Both the position numbers and the translations under genes were made by a program. From NCBI GenBank assembly GCA_945877035.1, contig CAMCQH010000009.1:1-57858 (forward strand): a stretch of 57,858 nt of DNA, written 5' to 3'. The notes below the pieces were generated by a model. That model had not been told where the DNA came from. It saw only the letters and a program-made list of their open reading frames with translations, and ran no database searches. Shown one piece after another: positions 33,367 to 45,287 of the stretch (position 1 is its first letter; each line of letters starts with the position of its first letter). The stretch is from an uncultured Clostridium sp. (lineage in GTDB: Bacteria; Bacillota; Clostridia; TANB77; CAG-508).

Positions 33367-33467
33367 TTCTAAAAATTAAAAAACAAAATATAATATATAG
33401 TCAAATACTGAAAAAATCAACATTTATTATAAATATGTGAATTCTATGTGAATTTTAGCAAACTCTA

Positions 33468-33494
33468 TTGACAATTGCTAAAAAAAGGTATAAA
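33468..33494 (+). promoter_or_regulatory. groESL promoter
   Basis: TTGACA (33468-33473) and TATAAA (33489-33494) with a short 15-base spacer. The CIRCE operator begins four bases downstream. Confidence 0.6.
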
Positions 33495-33497
33495 TTA

Positions 33498-33524
33498 TTA
33501 GCAGTCATTCAGAAAGAGTGCTAA
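33498..33524. promoter_or_regulatory. CIRCE operator (HrcA site)
   Basis: TTAGCAGTC, nine bases, GAGTGCTAA. It matches the CIRCE consensus TTAGCACTC-N9-GAGTGCTAA with one change. Placed at the transcription start of groESL, it implies heat-shock control by HrcA. Confidence 0.95.
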
Positions 33525-33533
33525 TAAGTTTAG

Positions 33534-33851
<318 letters not shown>

Positions 33852-33855
33852 AAAT

Positions 33856-35622
<1,767 letters not shown>

Positions 35623-35657
35623 TAAATTGCCAAAATGAAAAAATTTTCAAAAAACCC

Positions 35658-35686
35658 TTGACAGTTATAAAAAAATACTTTATAAT
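35658..35686 (+). promoter_or_regulatory. consensus promoter of tRNA-Gly within an inverted repeat
   Basis: TTGACA (35658-35663), exactly 17 bases, TATAAT (35681-35686), a perfect consensus. GACAGTTATA at the -35 element and TATAACTGTC beyond the -10 (to 35698) form an inverted repeat spanning the promoter, as a repressor site would. Confidence 0.75.
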
Positions 35687-35706
35687 TTATAACTGTCAGG
35701 AGAAAT

Positions 35707-35780
<74 letters not shown>

Positions 35781-36009
35781 AAATTTTAAAAATTTTTTTC
35801 AATTTGCTAAATAGGTTTTTACTTATGGCAGTATTAAAGAGAGGTTGAGTAACATCAATTTCTCTTTTATTTTTCTAAATTTCGTTTTGTATAATAAATA
35901 AGATATTTAATATAATAAATTTAATACATAAAAATCAAAAAATCACAAAAAACAGTTGATATTTTTAAGGATTTAATATAAAATCTAAAAAGACAAAAGG
36001 AGGAACAAA
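35781..36009. other. intergenic stretch without a gene
   Basis: After a short terminator-like AAATTTT hairpin there is a weak stem AAAGAGA (from 35835) / TCTCTTT (near 35870). The rest is AT-rich and shows nothing I can call. A ribosome site AAAAGGAGG precedes the HD-domain gene. Confidence 0.4.
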
Positions 36010-36669
36010 ATGATAACTTTAAAAGACGTTAGAGAAAATCCAGAAGTGGATGCCTTAATAAGAGGCGCACAAAAACAGCTAAACGCACTAGGATACACAG
36101 AACACGGACACAGACACATATCAATAGTATCAAAAAGAGCAGGAGATATATTAGAAAAATTAGGATACCCAGAAAGAACAGTAGAACTTGCAAGGATAGC
36201 AGGATATATGCATGATATAGGAAATTGCATAAACAGAGTAGACCATGCACACAGTGGAGCAATTTTGGCATATAACATTTTAAAAGATATGGGAATGCCA
36301 GTTGATGAAAGAACAGAAATTATGATGGCAATAGGAAATCATGATGAAAACACAGGAAGTGCAATAAGTGATATATCAGCAGCACTAATATTAGCAGATA
36401 AATCAGATGTTCATAGAGACAGAGTAGTAAACAAAAATTTATCAACATTTGATATACATGATAGAGTAAATTATGCTGTAACAAATGCAAATTTAGAATT
36501 AGATGAAAAAGAAAGAAAAGTAAAATTAAATTTAAAAATAGATACAAAAATATGCCCAGTACTAGATTATTTTGAAATATTTATGGACAGGACAATGATG
36601 AGTAAATATGCAGCTAAATTTTTAAAAGTATGGTTTGAGTTAATAATAAATGATACAAAATTACTATAA
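36010..36669 (+). CDS. HD-domain metal-dependent phosphohydrolase
   Basis: The protein has 219 residues. The HD motif set is visible: a first His in HGHRHISIV (near 33), the His-Asp pair in YMHDIGN, then VDHAHSGAILA and IGNHDE, which complete a two-metal site of the HD superfamily. Members hydrolyse nucleotides or phosphodiesters; substrate cannot be told. It lies directly before the secD/secF-like genes, an association seen in clostridia, with a 15-base gap. ATG 36010 follows AAAGGAGG. Confidence 0.85.
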   Translation: MITLKDVRENPEVDALIRGAQKQLNALGYTEHGHRHISIVSKRAGDILEKLGYPERTVELARIAGYMHDIGNCINRVDHAHSGAILAYNILKDMGMPVDERTEIMMAIGNHDENTGSAISDISAALILADKSDVHRDRVVNKNLSTFDIHDRVNYAVTNANLELDEKERKVKLNLKIDTKICPVLDYFEIFMDRTMMSKYAAKFLKVWFELIINDTKLL

Positions 36670-36684
36670 AATGGAGGAAAGAAA

Positions 36685-38157
36685 ATGGGAAAGAAAAACA
36701 AAAAAACAAACAATAAAAACATAATGAAAGCGGTAAAAATATCAACAATTATTTTACTAATTATATTAGTATCAATGATAGGATTTTTAGGAATATACAA
36801 ACAAAATAAAAATCAAATGACTAATGTTGTTAAAGATTATTCATATTCAATGGCTATAAATGGGGCAAGAAATATAGAGTTAGTAATAAATACAGATACT
36901 ACAGAAGTTATAAAAGATAGTGAAGGAAATGTAATAGAAGATGCAACAGATGAAGAAATTGAACAAAATGGTTACGTAACAGAAGAAGTAGCTGTAAATA
37001 GTGATGAAATAAAAACAGTAGAAAACTATAATAAAACTAAAGAAATAATAGAAAAAAGACTAAAAAAACTAGGGGTAGAGGAATATAATATTAGCTTAAA
37101 TACAAAAACAGGAGAAATAATTGTAGAAATTCCAGAAGATGATAAAACAGACACAGTAGTTTCAAACATAAATACAGTTGGAAAATTTGAAATTACAGAC
37201 AGTGAAACAGGGGAAGTATTATTGGACAATAGTAATATAAAATCATCTAGTGTACTATACAATACTGAAACAAATGGAACATCTGTATATTTGGAAATAG
37301 CATTTAATAAAGAAGGAAAAGAAAAATTAGAAGAAATAAGCAAAACATATGTACATGAAGAAGATGAAACAACTTCTGAAGATAATATAGTAGAAGAAAA
37401 TGCAACTGAAGAACAAGATGAAGACAAAGCAACAGAAGAAACAGCTGGTAAAGAAATAACAATGAAAGTTGATGACAATGAAATAATGACAACACATTTT
37501 GAAGAAACTATAACAACAGGAAAAATACAATTATCAGTAGGTTCAGCAACAACAGATACAAAAACATTACAAGGCTATATTTCTCAAGCACAAAATATGG
37601 CAACAGTATTAGACAGTGGAAATTTACCAATAAAATATGAAATAGAAAAAAATCAATATATATTATCAAACATAAATGAAGAACAAATAAGAAATATAGC
37701 AGTTGCTATAGCTGTTTTAGTAGTTATTGGAATAATTGTTTTAATAATTAAATATAAAGCAAAAGGATTATTAGCAGGAATTTCATTTATAGGATTATCA
37801 GCTATTTATTTATTATTAGTAAGATATGCAAATGTAGTAATATCAGTTGAATCAATATTTGGAATTGCAATAATATTAATATTGAATTTTATATTTACAT
37901 TTATGTTATTAGATAAAATAGAAAATAATCTTAAAGAAAATAAAGAAAATGTAGTAAATAAAGCTACAGTAGAAACATATAAAAAATTCTTTATTAGAAT
38001 AATACCAATTTGTATAATGGTAGTAGCATTTTGTTTTATAAAATGGATACCTATCAGTAGTTTTGGAATGATATCATTCTGGGGATTATTGATGATAGCT
38101 GTTTATAATGTTGTGATTACAAGATATTTATTAAAAGTATCAGTAGAAGACAAATAG
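36685..38157 (+). CDS. secD: SecD-like protein-export membrane protein
   Basis: The protein has 490 residues. An N-terminal helix (about 17-37) is followed by a large external domain with the P1 pattern KEIIEKRLKKLGVEEYNISLN and IVEIPEDD, and GKIQLSVGSA before LPIKYE. Five C-terminal helices carry the export (RND-like) region. An unusual acidic insert (about 225-255, rich in Glu, Asp and Thr) splits the periplasmic-type domain. With SecF it uses the proton gradient to finish protein export. The usual TMS4 signature is weak, so this is a divergent form. Confidence 0.8.
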   Translation: MGKKNKKTNNKNIMKAVKISTIILLIILVSMIGFLGIYKQNKNQMTNVVKDYSYSMAINGARNIELVINTDTTEVIKDSEGNVIEDATDEEIEQNGYVTEEVAVNSDEIKTVENYNKTKEIIEKRLKKLGVEEYNISLNTKTGEIIVEIPEDDKTDTVVSNINTVGKFEITDSETGEVLLDNSNIKSSSVLYNTETNGTSVYLEIAFNKEGKEKLEEISKTYVHEEDETTSEDNIVEENATEEQDEDKATEETAGKEITMKVDDNEIMTTHFEETITTGKIQLSVGSATTDTKTLQGYISQAQNMATVLDSGNLPIKYEIEKNQYILSNINEEQIRNIAVAIAVLVVIGIIVLIIKYKAKGLLAGISFIGLSAIYLLLVRYANVVISVESIFGIAIILILNFIFTFMLLDKIENNLKENKENVVNKATVETYKKFFIRIIPICIMVVAFCFIKWIPISSFGMISFWGLLMIAVYNVVITRYLLKVSVEDK

Positions 38158-38192
38158 AAAATTTGCACAATTAGGAAGGATTGAGGTTAAAA

Positions 38193-38843
38193 ATGAAACA
38201 AAATAGTACAAAAATTTTAGTAGTATTAATAGCTATAATATTAGTTTTAGGTGCAATTATGATATTTACAAAAGGACTAGCATTTGAATTAAGATATCAA
38301 GATAGCAAAAAAGTAGAAATAAATTTAGGAAAAACTTTTGAAGAACAAGATATAAAAGAAATAACAAAAGAAGTATTTGGAAATCAACCAGTAAGAATTC
38401 AAGAAATAGAAGTTTATAAAGATGCAGTAAGTATAACAACAACAGAAATAACAGAAGAACAAAAAGCTGATTTAGTAACAAAATTAAATGAAAAATATGT
38501 GATAGAATTAAAAGCAGAAGATATAACAATAGAAGAAGTGGCACATGTTAGAGGAAGAGATATTATAAAACCATATCTTATACCATTTACAATTGTTACA
38601 GCAATTGTATTAGTATGTCTAGTAATTAGATATAATAAATTAAATGTATTTGAGGTATTAACACAATCAATAGGAATAATTGTTTTAGCACAATTAGTAT
38701 TATTGTGTATAATGGCAATTACTAGAATGCCAATAGGAATATTTACAATTCCTACAGTATTAGTGGTTTATATGTTATCAACATATATTTGTACAACAAG
38801 ATTTGATGAAGATTTAGAAAAAATAGTAAAGACAGAAGAATAA
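38193..38843 (+). CDS. secF: SecF-like protein-export membrane protein
   Basis: The protein has 216 residues from ATG 38193 (GAGG six bases upstream; TTG 38181 has no spacing for a site). One N-terminal helix and a short external domain (RYQDSKKVEINLGKTFEEQD, then EIEVYKDAVSITTTE) are followed by AHVRGRDIIKPYLIPFTIV and three or four helices. It is shorter than standard SecF (about 300), so the last helices may be reduced. Its place directly after secD and the paired topology support the call. Confidence 0.7.
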   Translation: MKQNSTKILVVLIAIILVLGAIMIFTKGLAFELRYQDSKKVEINLGKTFEEQDIKEITKEVFGNQPVRIQEIEVYKDAVSITTTEITEEQKADLVTKLNEKYVIELKAEDITIEEVAHVRGRDIIKPYLIPFTIVTAIVLVCLVIRYNKLNVFEVLTQSIGIIVLAQLVLLCIMAITRMPIGIFTIPTVLVVYMLSTYICTTRFDEDLEKIVKTEE

Positions 38844-38873
38844 TAATATTGTATAAAAACGGAGGCAAAATCA

Positions 38874-41264
38874 ATGGGAAATATAGTATTACTAGATGAC
38901 TTAACAATAAATAAAATAGCCGCAGGAGAAGTTATAGAAAGACCAGCTTCAGTAATAAAAGAAATGGTAGAAAACTCAATAGATGCAGGAGCAAACAACA
39001 TAACAGTAGAAATAAAAAATGGTGGAATATCATTTATAAAAGTAACTGACAATGGAAAAGGAATTGCGCCAGATGATTTAGAAATAGCGTTTGAAAGACA
39101 TGCAACAAGTAAAATAAGAAGTGCAGAAGATTTAGATGTAGTAACATCTATGGGATTTAGAGGTGAGGCTTTAGCAAGTATAGCAGCAATAGCAAATGTA
39201 GAAATGGTATCAAAAACAGAAAGCCAAGATACAGGATATAAAATAGTCGTAGAAGCGGGAAATATTTTAGATAAGCAAGAAGTTGGCTGCCAAACAGGAA
39301 CATCTATAACTGTTAGAAATCTATTTTTCAATACACCAGTAAGATATAAATTTTTGAAAAAAGATTATACAGAGTCAGGCTATGTAGAAGATGTTATAAC
39401 AAGAATAGCTCTAGTAAACCCAGATATAGCTATAAAACTAATAAACACTGGAAAAACAGTAATACAAACAAATGGAAATGGAGACATCAAAAGCGTAATT
39501 TATAGTATATATGGAAAAGATGTTGCAACCGGAATATTGCCAGTTGATTATACATATGAAGATATACAAATTTCAGGGGTAATAGGAAAACCTGAAATAG
39601 CAAGATCAAATAGGTCAAATCAATTATTCTTTGTAAATAAAAGATATATAAAAGATAAAACATTATCAGCAGCAACAGAACAAGCATTTAAAGGATTAAT
39701 TCCAATTGGAAAATTTGGATTTGTAATTTTAAATATAAAAATGGATCCTTCAAAAGTTGATGTAAATGTTCATCCAGCAAAATTGGAAGTTAGATTCCAA
39801 GAAGAAAATAAAATTTTTCAATCAATATATCATGCTATAAAAGATGTTTTACTAAAAAGCGAATTAGTTGCTAATACAGAAAAAACATCAAATACAAATG
39901 AAGTTCAAAAAGAAGAATCAAAAGGATTATTTGATTTTAGAAAAAATGAAACTGAAAAAATACAAAAATATAATGAAGAAGAAAGTAAAATTAAGACAAA
40001 TGTTGGATTTGGTGGTCCAATAAATACAGCTGATGTATTAGAACAATTAAGAAAAATGCAAAAAGATTTAGAAAAGCAAGTTGAAGAAAATCCTACTATA
40101 AAATTAGATGAAAATTATTTAAAAATGACAGAAAATGAAAAACTAGAAGGACAAACTGTAAAAAGCAAAGTGCAAGATATAGAAAGCGAAGAACAAACTG
40201 AAAAAAATGAGCAACAACTTGTAGAAAACGAACAAAATGTGGAAAATATCACAGAAAATGAAATTATTGAAACTGAAAAAGAAATAGAACAAGAGGAAAA
40301 AGTCACAGATAGTGAGCAAAAAGTGGAAAACATTATAGAAAATTCAGTAACAGAAGAAAAAACAGAAGAGGAAAGTCAAGAACAGGATGAAAATCTAGAA
40401 GGACTAGACAATGAAATTTTAGAACAAAAAGGAAATGAAGAAAAAGCTGAAACTCCAGAAGAAAAGTTAGAAAAAGTAAAAGAACAAATAAAAGAAATAG
40501 AAAATTTGCAATATGAAGAACCGGAAAAATTAAATTTTGATGAAATGTATGCAAAATTGTTCGGAACAAAACCAATATCAACTCCAATTTCAACAAGTGA
40601 TGAAGAAAAAACAGACACAAAAAATCAAGCATTTGACATATTAAAAGATAATATATCTGTATTTGAAGAAAATGAAGAATACAAAAAGCCTACATATAAA
40701 TTTATAGGAATAGTATTTAATACATACATAATAATTGAAATGGATAAAGAAATGTATATAATAGACCAACATGCGGCACATGAAAGAATTATGTACGAAA
40801 AAGTAAAGAAAAATTATTATAGTGAATCAATAAAAGATTCACAAATGTTACTATTACCAGATATTATCACTCTTTCACATAAAGAGATGGAAATAGCAAA
40901 AGACAATATGGAAATGTTTGAAAAAGCAGGCTTCAGTCTAGAAGAATTCGGAGATAATACAATAAAATTAACAGGTGTACCATCAATTTGTATTGATTTA
41001 GACAATAAAGAATTATTCTTAGAAACATTAGATGAAATAAATACAGTAGCAAGAACAGCAAAACAAGAAAAAGAAGAAAAATTTATAGCAACAGTAGCAT
41101 GCAAATCAGCAGTTAAAGCAAATATGGTGTTAGATAAAGCAGAAGTAGAAAGTTTAATGGATAAATTATTAGAATTACCAAATCCATTTACTTGCCCACA
41201 TGGAAGACCAACAGCTATCAAAATGAGTAAATATGATATTGAAAGAAAGTTTGCTAGAAAATAA
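38874..41264 (+). CDS. mutL: DNA mismatch repair endonuclease MutL
   Basis: The protein has 796 residues, longer than usual (about 620-680). The GHKL ATPase has VIKEMVENSIDAGA, DNGKGI and MGFRGEALASIAAIA. The C-terminal domain has the endonuclease metal motif DQHAAHERIMYE and the CPHGRP motif, as in methyl-independent mismatch repair. The extra length is an acidic linker (about 340-570) made mostly of Glu, Asn, Lys and Gln with repeated ENEQ/EKxEE stretches. MutS is not in this window. ATG 38874 follows CGGAGG. The next gene begins 36 bases after it. Confidence 0.95.
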   Translation: MGNIVLLDDLTINKIAAGEVIERPASVIKEMVENSIDAGANNITVEIKNGGISFIKVTDNGKGIAPDDLEIAFERHATSKIRSAEDLDVVTSMGFRGEALASIAAIANVEMVSKTESQDTGYKIVVEAGNILDKQEVGCQTGTSITVRNLFFNTPVRYKFLKKDYTESGYVEDVITRIALVNPDIAIKLINTGKTVIQTNGNGDIKSVIYSIYGKDVATGILPVDYTYEDIQISGVIGKPEIARSNRSNQLFFVNKRYIKDKTLSAATEQAFKGLIPIGKFGFVILNIKMDPSKVDVNVHPAKLEVRFQEENKIFQSIYHAIKDVLLKSELVANTEKTSNTNEVQKEESKGLFDFRKNETEKIQKYNEEESKIKTNVGFGGPINTADVLEQLRKMQKDLEKQVEENPTIKLDENYLKMTENEKLEGQTVKSKVQDIESEEQTEKNEQQLVENEQNVENITENEIIETEKEIEQEEKVTDSEQKVENIIENSVTEEKTEEESQEQDENLEGLDNEILEQKGNEEKAETPEEKLEKVKEQIKEIENLQYEEPEKLNFDEMYAKLFGTKPISTPISTSDEEKTDTKNQAFDILKDNISVFEENEEYKKPTYKFIGIVFNTYIIIEMDKEMYIIDQHAAHERIMYEKVKKNYYSESIKDSQMLLLPDIITLSHKEMEIAKDNMEMFEKAGFSLEEFGDNTIKLTGVPSICIDLDNKELFLETLDEINTVARTAKQEKEEKFIATVACKSAVKANMVLDKAEVESLMDKLLELPNPFTCPHGRPTAIKMSKYDIERKFARK

Positions 41265-41300
41265 TAATAATAATAACACTTATTGGAGGAAATAAAAAAT

Positions 41301-41729
41301 ATGGCAGTAGTTATAATGAGTTTAATAGTAATAATATTGCTTCTGGTTTTATTTGGTTGGACATGGCATAGTTTAGGAAATATAGAAAAACCAACCAAAA
41401 TTGCTTGTATAATTGGAGGATTAATAGTTGTATTTATAATAACATTTGTAATATATAATATATCTAAAATAGGAATTACCTATGAAAATAAAGAAGCAAT
41501 GAAATTAATACAAAATGTTTTCGTATCACTTTTTACAATTGTTAATAGTTATGTAATATTACCATATTCATTTAGAAAGTTAGACCAGATAAATAATGAT
41601 GAAATTGAAAAAGAACATCTAATAAAAAGTATAATAATATTAGCAATAATAATATTGATTTTGGGAATATTTGAAAGCTCATATTTAGGAAGTATCCAAG
41701 AAGGAATTTTGAGTATGATTAATAAATAG
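41301..41729 (+). CDS. small four-helix membrane protein
   Basis: The protein has 142 residues with predicted membrane helices at about 2-20, 35-54, 70-90 and 108-128. Between helices three and four there is a charged stretch (RKLDQINNDEIEKEHLIK). No family is recognised. ATG 41301 lies eleven bases after GGAGG; the longer frame from TTG 41283 would leave no ribosome site. The gene is tightly packed between mutL and miaA, so probably co-transcribed, but nothing ties it to their functions. Confidence 0.6.
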   Translation: MAVVIMSLIVIILLLVLFGWTWHSLGNIEKPTKIACIIGGLIVVFIITFVIYNISKIGITYENKEAMKLIQNVFVSLFTIVNSYVILPYSFRKLDQINNDEIEKEHLIKSIIILAIIILILGIFESSYLGSIQEGILSMINK

Positions 41730-41739
41730 GAGAAACAAA

Positions 41740-42657
41740 ATGAAAGAAAAAGTTATAGTAATATGTGGCCCAACAGCATCAGGAAAAACAGCACTTTCAA
41801 TAGAACTTGCAAAAAAAATAAATGGAGAAATAGTATCAGCAGACTCTATGCAAATATATAAAGATATGGATATTGGAACAGCAAAACCAACAAAGGAAGA
41901 AATGCAAGGCATAAAACATTATCTTTTAGATTTTGTTTCTCCAGAGGAAAGGTATAGTGTAGCACAATATAAACAAGATGCAAAGGCTGCAATAAAAGAA
42001 ATTATAGCAAAAGGTAAAATACCTATAATAGTAGGTGGGACAGGACTTTACATAGATAGTTTGATATATGAAATAGAATATAGTGATATAAAAATAGACG
42101 AAAATTATAGAAAAGAATTAGAAAAAATGGCAGAAGATAAAGGACTAGACGAATTGTATAAAATAGCTATGCAAATAGACCCAATTGCAATGGAAAAAAT
42201 AAGCCCAAATGATAAAAAAAGAATTATGAGGGTTTTAGAAATATATAAATCTACAGGAAAAACAAAAACTCAGCAAGAGGAAGAATCTAGAAAAAATCCA
42301 GTAGAATATGATTACAAAGTGTTTGCTATAAATTGGAATAGAGAGATTTTATATGAAAGAATAAATAAAAGAGTAGATATAATGATTAAGCAAGGCTTGA
42401 TTGAAGAGGTAAAAAATATCTTAAAAAAATATGATAAATTTCCTACTGCAATGCAGGGTTTAGGATATAAAGAAGTAGTGGATTATATAAATGGAATTTA
42501 TACAAAAGATGAAATGATAGAGAAAATTAAGATGGAGACGAGAAGATATGCTAAAAGACAATTAACATGGTTTAGAAAAAATAAACAAACAATATGGCTT
42601 GATGGAACAAATGATATCCAAAATAATATAGATATTATTTTGGAAAGCTTGGCTTAA
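41740..42657 (+). CDS. miaA: tRNA dimethylallyltransferase
   Basis: The protein has 305 residues. The P-loop GPTASGKTALSIELAKK is followed by the substrate motif SADSMQIYKDMDIGTAKP, IPIIVGGTGLYIDSLIY and the C-terminal QGLGYKEVVDYI and TRRYAKRQLTWFRK. It adds an isopentenyl group to A37 of tRNAs that read UNN codons. Its neighbour mutL is the usual partner (mutL-miaA, often with hfq). It is downstream of the mutL-membrane protein pair behind AGGAG. Confidence 0.95.
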   Translation: MKEKVIVICGPTASGKTALSIELAKKINGEIVSADSMQIYKDMDIGTAKPTKEEMQGIKHYLLDFVSPEERYSVAQYKQDAKAAIKEIIAKGKIPIIVGGTGLYIDSLIYEIEYSDIKIDENYRKELEKMAEDKGLDELYKIAMQIDPIAMEKISPNDKKRIMRVLEIYKSTGKTKTQQEEESRKNPVEYDYKVFAINWNREILYERINKRVDIMIKQGLIEEVKNILKKYDKFPTAMQGLGYKEVVDYINGIYTKDEMIEKIKMETRRYAKRQLTWFRKNKQTIWLDGTNDIQNNIDIILESLA

Positions 42658-42671
42658 TATATTTCTAATTT

Positions 42672-43946
42672 ATGATGAGCGAAGCGAAAGGAATGAAAAT
42701 TAAATTGAAAAAAGAAAGTAATGGAAAAAAAGTAATTATATATTTAGTGTTTGTTCTAGTATTAGCATATTTAATATATGCAGTATATTTGCTTGTGAAA
42801 GAACCAACAGACAAAGTTATGGTAGAAAAAGGAACATTATATTTAGAAGAGACAGATATTGGTTATGTAATAAGGGATGAACAGGTTGTAAAAGGTGATA
42901 ACTACAAAAATGGAATGGAGCAAATAAAAAATGAGGGCGAAAAAACAGCAAAGAATGAGTCTATATATAGGTATTATAGTAAAAATGAAGAAAATTTAAA
43001 AACACAAATATCTGAACTAGATGCAAAAATTCAAGAAGCTTTAAAAGGACAAACTGGAATATTTTCTTCTGATATAAAAATGTTAGAAAATCAGCTAGAT
43101 GAGAAAATAGAGTTATTAAGTAAAATAACAGATATTTCAAAAATAACAGAGTATAAGAAACAAATAAATGATATTATAACTAAAAAAGCTAAATTGTCAG
43201 GTGAAACAAGTGCATCAGGATCATATTTAAAACAATTATATAATCAAAGAGCTGAATTAGAAAATCAACTTAATTCAGGAGCGGAATATATTAAAGCGCC
43301 TGTAAGTGGAATTGTTTCTTATAAAGTTGATGGATTAGAAGAAACATTAACACCTAACAATTTTTCAACATTGAGTAAAGAATTTTTAGAAAATTTGAAA
43401 TTAAAAACAGGACAATTAATTGCAACAAATGATGAGTGTGGAAAAATAATAGATAGTTCTAGATGTTATATTGCAACTATATCTGATTCAGAAAAGGCAA
43501 AAACTGCTCAATTAGATGATAGTGTACAAGTACGATTATCAAATAATAAAGTTATTGATGCAAAAATAGCATATATATCACAGGAAAATGAAGAAGAAAC
43601 ATTAATCATTTTGGAAATTAATAAACAAATAAATGAATTATCAAATTATAGAAAAATTTCATTTGATTTAATATGGTGGAGTGATACAGGATTAAAAGTA
43701 CCAAACAAAGCTATAGTAGAACAAGATGGACTAAATTATGTTGTTAGAAATAGAGCAGGAAATTTTGAAAAAGTATTAGTAAAAGTTAAAAGAAAAAATG
43801 ATAAATATTCTATAGTTTCTAATTATACTACAAGTGAATTAGAAAAAATGGAAATTGACAAAGAGAAAATTACTTCAACAAAAAGTATATCAATATATGA
43901 TGAATTGGTATTAAATCCGGATTTAAGCAAATATGAAGATAATTAA
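42672..43946 (+). CDS. HlyD-like membrane-fusion/adaptor protein
   Basis: The protein has about 424 residues; the start is uncertain. ATG 42672 has no ribosome site, while AAAGGA at 42687-42692 suits TTG 42704. One membrane helix (about 20-40) is followed by an external part with a coiled-coil hairpin (about 100-200). A barrel-sandwich/lipoyl segment (GAEYIKAPVSGIVSYKVDGLEETL) and a beta-barrel (VRLSNNKVIDAKIAYIS) complete the pattern. This matches HlyD-type adaptors. In clostridia such genes sit beside sepF, as here, so a link to division or envelope assembly is possible. Confidence 0.75.
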   Translation: MMSEAKGMKIKLKKESNGKKVIIYLVFVLVLAYLIYAVYLLVKEPTDKVMVEKGTLYLEETDIGYVIRDEQVVKGDNYKNGMEQIKNEGEKTAKNESIYRYYSKNEENLKTQISELDAKIQEALKGQTGIFSSDIKMLENQLDEKIELLSKITDISKITEYKKQINDIITKKAKLSGETSASGSYLKQLYNQRAELENQLNSGAEYIKAPVSGIVSYKVDGLEETLTPNNFSTLSKEFLENLKLKTGQLIATNDECGKIIDSSRCYIATISDSEKAKTAQLDDSVQVRLSNNKVIDAKIAYISQENEEETLIILEINKQINELSNYRKISFDLIWWSDTGLKVPNKAIVEQDGLNYVVRNRAGNFEKVLVKVKRKNDKYSIVSNYTTSELEKMEIDKEKITSTKSISIYDELVLNPDLSKYEDN

Positions 43947-44078
43947 TAAATATTACAATAGTGTTACAAAAATATTAAGATTTTATTACATTTATAAAAA
44001 GTATTGACAATAAACAAAAAAAAGTAGATACTTATATCAAAATAAGTAAAAAGGAAAAGTATTTTAGGAGGTTTTTTT

Positions 44079-44555
44079 ATGTCAGGAGCATTAATGAACA
44101 AAGTTTGGAATTTATTTGGAATGGATTCAGCAGAGGCTGAAGATTATGAGGATGATGACATATATGATTATGAAAATGAGGAAGAAGAAGTAGAAGATAA
44201 AAAATTATTTGGAAGAAGAAATAGCAAAGTGGTAAGTATGCCTCAAGGACAAGCTATAAAAATGGTTATTTCACAACCTACAACATTTGAACAATCAGAT
44301 GAAATATGCGGATTTTTAAAAGAAAAAAAATCTGTAATAGTTAATTTAGAATATGTAAATAAGGATGTTGCAAGAAGAATTGTTGACTTTATTAGTGGTG
44401 GAGTTTATGCATTAGATGGATATATCCAAAAAGTATCAAATTCTATATTCTTAGTAGCACCATCAAACTATGAAATTACAAATGAAATGGCAAGAGAAGA
44501 AATGAAAAGTAAATTATCAGTTTCATGGTTAAGAAACAATAATGTAAATAATTAG
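44079..44555 (+). CDS. sepF: cell-division protein SepF
   Basis: The protein has 158 residues. The N-terminal membrane-targeting helix (GALMNKVWNLFGM) is followed by an acidic linker and the DUF552 core (SMPQGQAIKMVISQPTTFEQ, KKSVIVNLEYVNKDVARRIVDFISGG, DGYIQKVSNSIFLVAP). SepF binds FtsZ and membranes and shapes the division septum. A TTGACA element lies at 44004 with a weak -10 near 44025. divIVA follows 29 bases later. Confidence 0.95.
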   Translation: MSGALMNKVWNLFGMDSAEAEDYEDDDIYDYENEEEEVEDKKLFGRRNSKVVSMPQGQAIKMVISQPTTFEQSDEICGFLKEKKSVIVNLEYVNKDVARRIVDFISGGVYALDGYIQKVSNSIFLVAPSNYEITNEMAREEMKSKLSVSWLRNNNVNN

Positions 44556-44584
44556 TATAGTATTGATTGTTTTAGGAGGAAAAA

Positions 44585-45037
44585 ATGATAACACCTTTAG
44601 ATATAGAAAATAAAAGATTCGCAAAACAAATGGTAAATGGTTATAGTGTTGAAGATGTAGATGATTTTTTAGATGAATTAACAGTTGAATATTCTAAAAA
44701 TTACAAGGAAGTTAGTGAATTAAGAGCTAAAGTTGAAGAATTAAATAATAGCTTAGTTCAATATAAAACAATAGAATCTACATTGCAAAATACACTAGTA
44801 ATGGCTCAAACTACAGCTGAAGAAGTAAAAAATGTTGCAAAACAAAAAGCTGATCAAATAATTGATGAAGCAAAAGCTAATGCTCAAAAACAAGTTGATG
44901 AATTAAATAATGAAATACTTTTAAAACAAAAAGAATTAGATGATGTAAAAAAACAATTTGATATATATAAAGCAAAAATGGAGTCTTTACTAATTTCTCA
45001 ATTGGAGTTATTGAAAGATGTAAATAAAGAGGATTAA
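44585..45037 (+). CDS. divIVA: cell-division/polarity protein DivIVA
   Basis: The protein has 150 residues. It starts ITPLDIENKRFAKQMVNGY and VEDVDDFLDEL, the crossed-loop N-terminal domain that senses curved membrane, followed by a long two-part coiled coil (about 55-140). DivIVA marks poles and division sites. It is the last gene of the sepF transcript, with GGAGGA before ATG 44585 and a strong terminator behind. Confidence 0.93.
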   Translation: MITPLDIENKRFAKQMVNGYSVEDVDDFLDELTVEYSKNYKEVSELRAKVEELNNSLVQYKTIESTLQNTLVMAQTTAEEVKNVAKQKADQIIDEAKANAQKQVDELNNEILLKQKELDDVKKQFDIYKAKMESLLISQLELLKDVNKED

Positions 45038-45055
45038 TTGTAATATACTAATGAT

Positions 45056-45087
45056 GAAACTACCTTTTTTGGGGTAGTTTTTTATTT
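45056..45087 (+). terminator. terminator of sepF-divIVA
   Basis: AAACTACC (45057-45064) pairs with GGTAGTTT (45073-45080), followed by a T run. Confidence 0.85.
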
Positions 45088-45287
45088 TTGAATTGGCCGT
45101 AAAAAATTGCGAATATATGATTAAAATTATTTTTTCCTCGGCTCAATACACAAGTTTCAATTTTTACTACTCTATATAATAAAATATCTAAAATAATTGT
45201 AATGTGTAAAATAAAATAGAAAAATATTACAATTTATACACAATATTACAGAACTGTTAAATATATATTACAATTATATTAATTCTC

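Noticed and set aside
33498..33524. CIRCE as a simple terminator hairpin
   Set aside because: The 9-base spacer and near-exact consensus arms, placed at the groESL transcription start, fit the HrcA operator; there is no T run after it.
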